A stretch of DNA of 6,035 nucleotides from Desulfobacteraceae bacterium. Lineage in GTDB: Bacteria; Desulfobacterota; DSM-4660; Desulfatiglandales; Desulfatiglandaceae. The notes under the pieces are model-generated. The model did no database searches, was not told the DNA's origin, and saw nothing but the letters and a program-made list of their open reading frames with translations. Below are positions 5,410 through 6,035 of the stretch, piece by piece (within the stretch, counting starts at the first letter, position 1; each line of letters begins with the position of its first letter). Where the stretch lies: NCBI GenBank assembly GCA_030589715.1, contig JAUUVE010000151.1:1-6035 (forward strand), in the 5' to 3' direction. The translations under genes were made by a program, and so were the position numbers.

Positions 5410-6035
5410 TTATTTCTTTAGTGGCGGATAGTTCCTCGAGTAAAGCGGCTGCTTCAAATACCAATCCACATCATAGGTCCAGAATTGGGAGACCTTCGGG
5501 TAGGTCTTAATGACACTATTCTGGAGTTCTCCCCCAACCCTTTCCACTTTTCTGATGTAGATATTCTGGATGGGGTTGCCAAACTTGTCGAGTTGAATAG
5601 GACCCCGGGGAGCATTGGACATCTTGAGATTTTTCAAAGCGGCCAGGAACTTGTCACGGTCTTCCACATCCCCATTGATTGCCTTGGCGGCCTCGATAAT
5701 CCATTTCCCACCGGTATACGGTCCCTCACCATAATAAGAGGCGACTTTTCCTGCCAGGGCCTTAAAGCCCTTTCCAAACTTTTTGTTCACCGGCGTGTCC
5801 AGGGCCCCGCTGTAATGAAGGGCGGTTATTGTGCCTATGGCCTCATCTCCCATAGACGGAAGGACTCTTTCATCCGTGGTTGTTCCGCCAGCGAGAAGGA
5901 CCATCTTATCTTTTAGCCCATATCCTTTGAACTGTTTCACGAATTGCAGTGCGCCTGCGCCAAAAAAGAGCCCAAAGACGGCATCAGCCTCCTTATTGAT
6001 TTGTCCTAAGTAAGGTCCGTAATCCAGGGTGCCCA
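5410..6035 (-). CDS. ABC transporter substrate-binding protein (LivK/Peripla_BP_6-like), N-terminus outside window
   Basis: An open frame runs from the right edge (first full codon 6033-6031) to TAA at 5410-5412, giving 207 residues of the C-terminal part. The GTG at 5940 is an internal valine and not the start, because homologous sequence continues upstream through DYGPYLGQI and EADAVFGLFFGAGALQFVKQF. The segments ADAVFG..ALQFVKQFKGYGL, GDEAIGTIT and YTGGKWIIEAAKAI are typical of the type 1 periplasmic binding fold of HAAT importers (relatives are usually near 400 residues). The mature protein should sit in the periplasm or be lipid-anchored, but the signal sequence is not in view. The ligand cannot be inferred from this half. 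It is followed by livG and livF in the same direction, with no permease genes between. Confidence 0.88.
   Translation of the reverse strand, partial: GTLDYGPYLGQINKEADAVFGLFFGAGALQFVKQFKGYGLKDKMVLLAGGTTTDERVLPSMGDEAIGTITALHYSGALDTPVNKKFGKGFKALAGKVASYYGEGPYTGGKWIIEAAKAINGDVEDRDKFLAALKNLKMSNAPRGPIQLDKFGNPIQNIYIRKVERVGGELQNSVIKTYPKVSQFWTYDVDWYLKQPLYSRNYPPLKK

Noticed and set aside
1..6035. CRISPR array, insertion sequence, tRNA or prophage elements
   Set aside because: I saw no regularly spaced repeats, transposase-like translation, terminal inverted repeats or tRNA-like sequence in the window.

Overview
The window is a piece of a bacterial chromosome, densely coded and of roughly balanced base composition. 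Three things point, by inference only, to an anaerobic or sulfur-metabolising lineage such as the Desulfobacterota: a C_GCAxxG_C_C redox protein, a probable UGA-selenocysteine codon, and a branched-chain-amino-acid type (HAAT) ABC transporter. No rRNA or other marker gene confirms this.

Layout. (1) Positions 2-2082, minus strand, hold a two-gene operon. The first gene (2082-1234) encodes a phosphoenolpyruvate-hydrolase-like TIM-barrel protein. The second (1180 to beyond the left edge) encodes a cyclic-amide amidohydrolase of the allantoinase/dihydroorotase/dihydropyrimidinase superfamily with all metal ligands present. (2) Positions 2083-2279 are a divergent intergenic region with a TTGACA box facing each way and a perfect 10-bp palindrome, a candidate shared control region. 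(3) Positions 2280-3158, plus strand, encode a PuuE-like polysaccharide-deacetylase-fold protein, a family that includes a metal-independent allantoinase. (4) Positions 3266-3877, plus strand, form one reading frame with a strong ribosome binding site. It is interrupted only by an in-frame TGA (3347-3349) that falls exactly where the family has its first conserved Cys. A hairpin with a GGUC apical loop lies 20 nt after the TGA. I read this as a selenoprotein of the C_GCAxxG_C_C family; a conventional annotation would split or truncate it. (5) Positions 3920 to the right edge, minus strand, hold a transporter operon transcribed towards the selenoprotein gene: the substrate-binding protein (partial), LivG and LivF. 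No permease gene lies between them.

How it may work together (inference): the HAAT transporter imports a small polar nitrogen compound, and the two amidase families open or trim a cyclic amide or ureide. The TIM-barrel protein and the selenoprotein have no demonstrable step. The most notable item is the selenocysteine codon with its SECIS-like hairpin.
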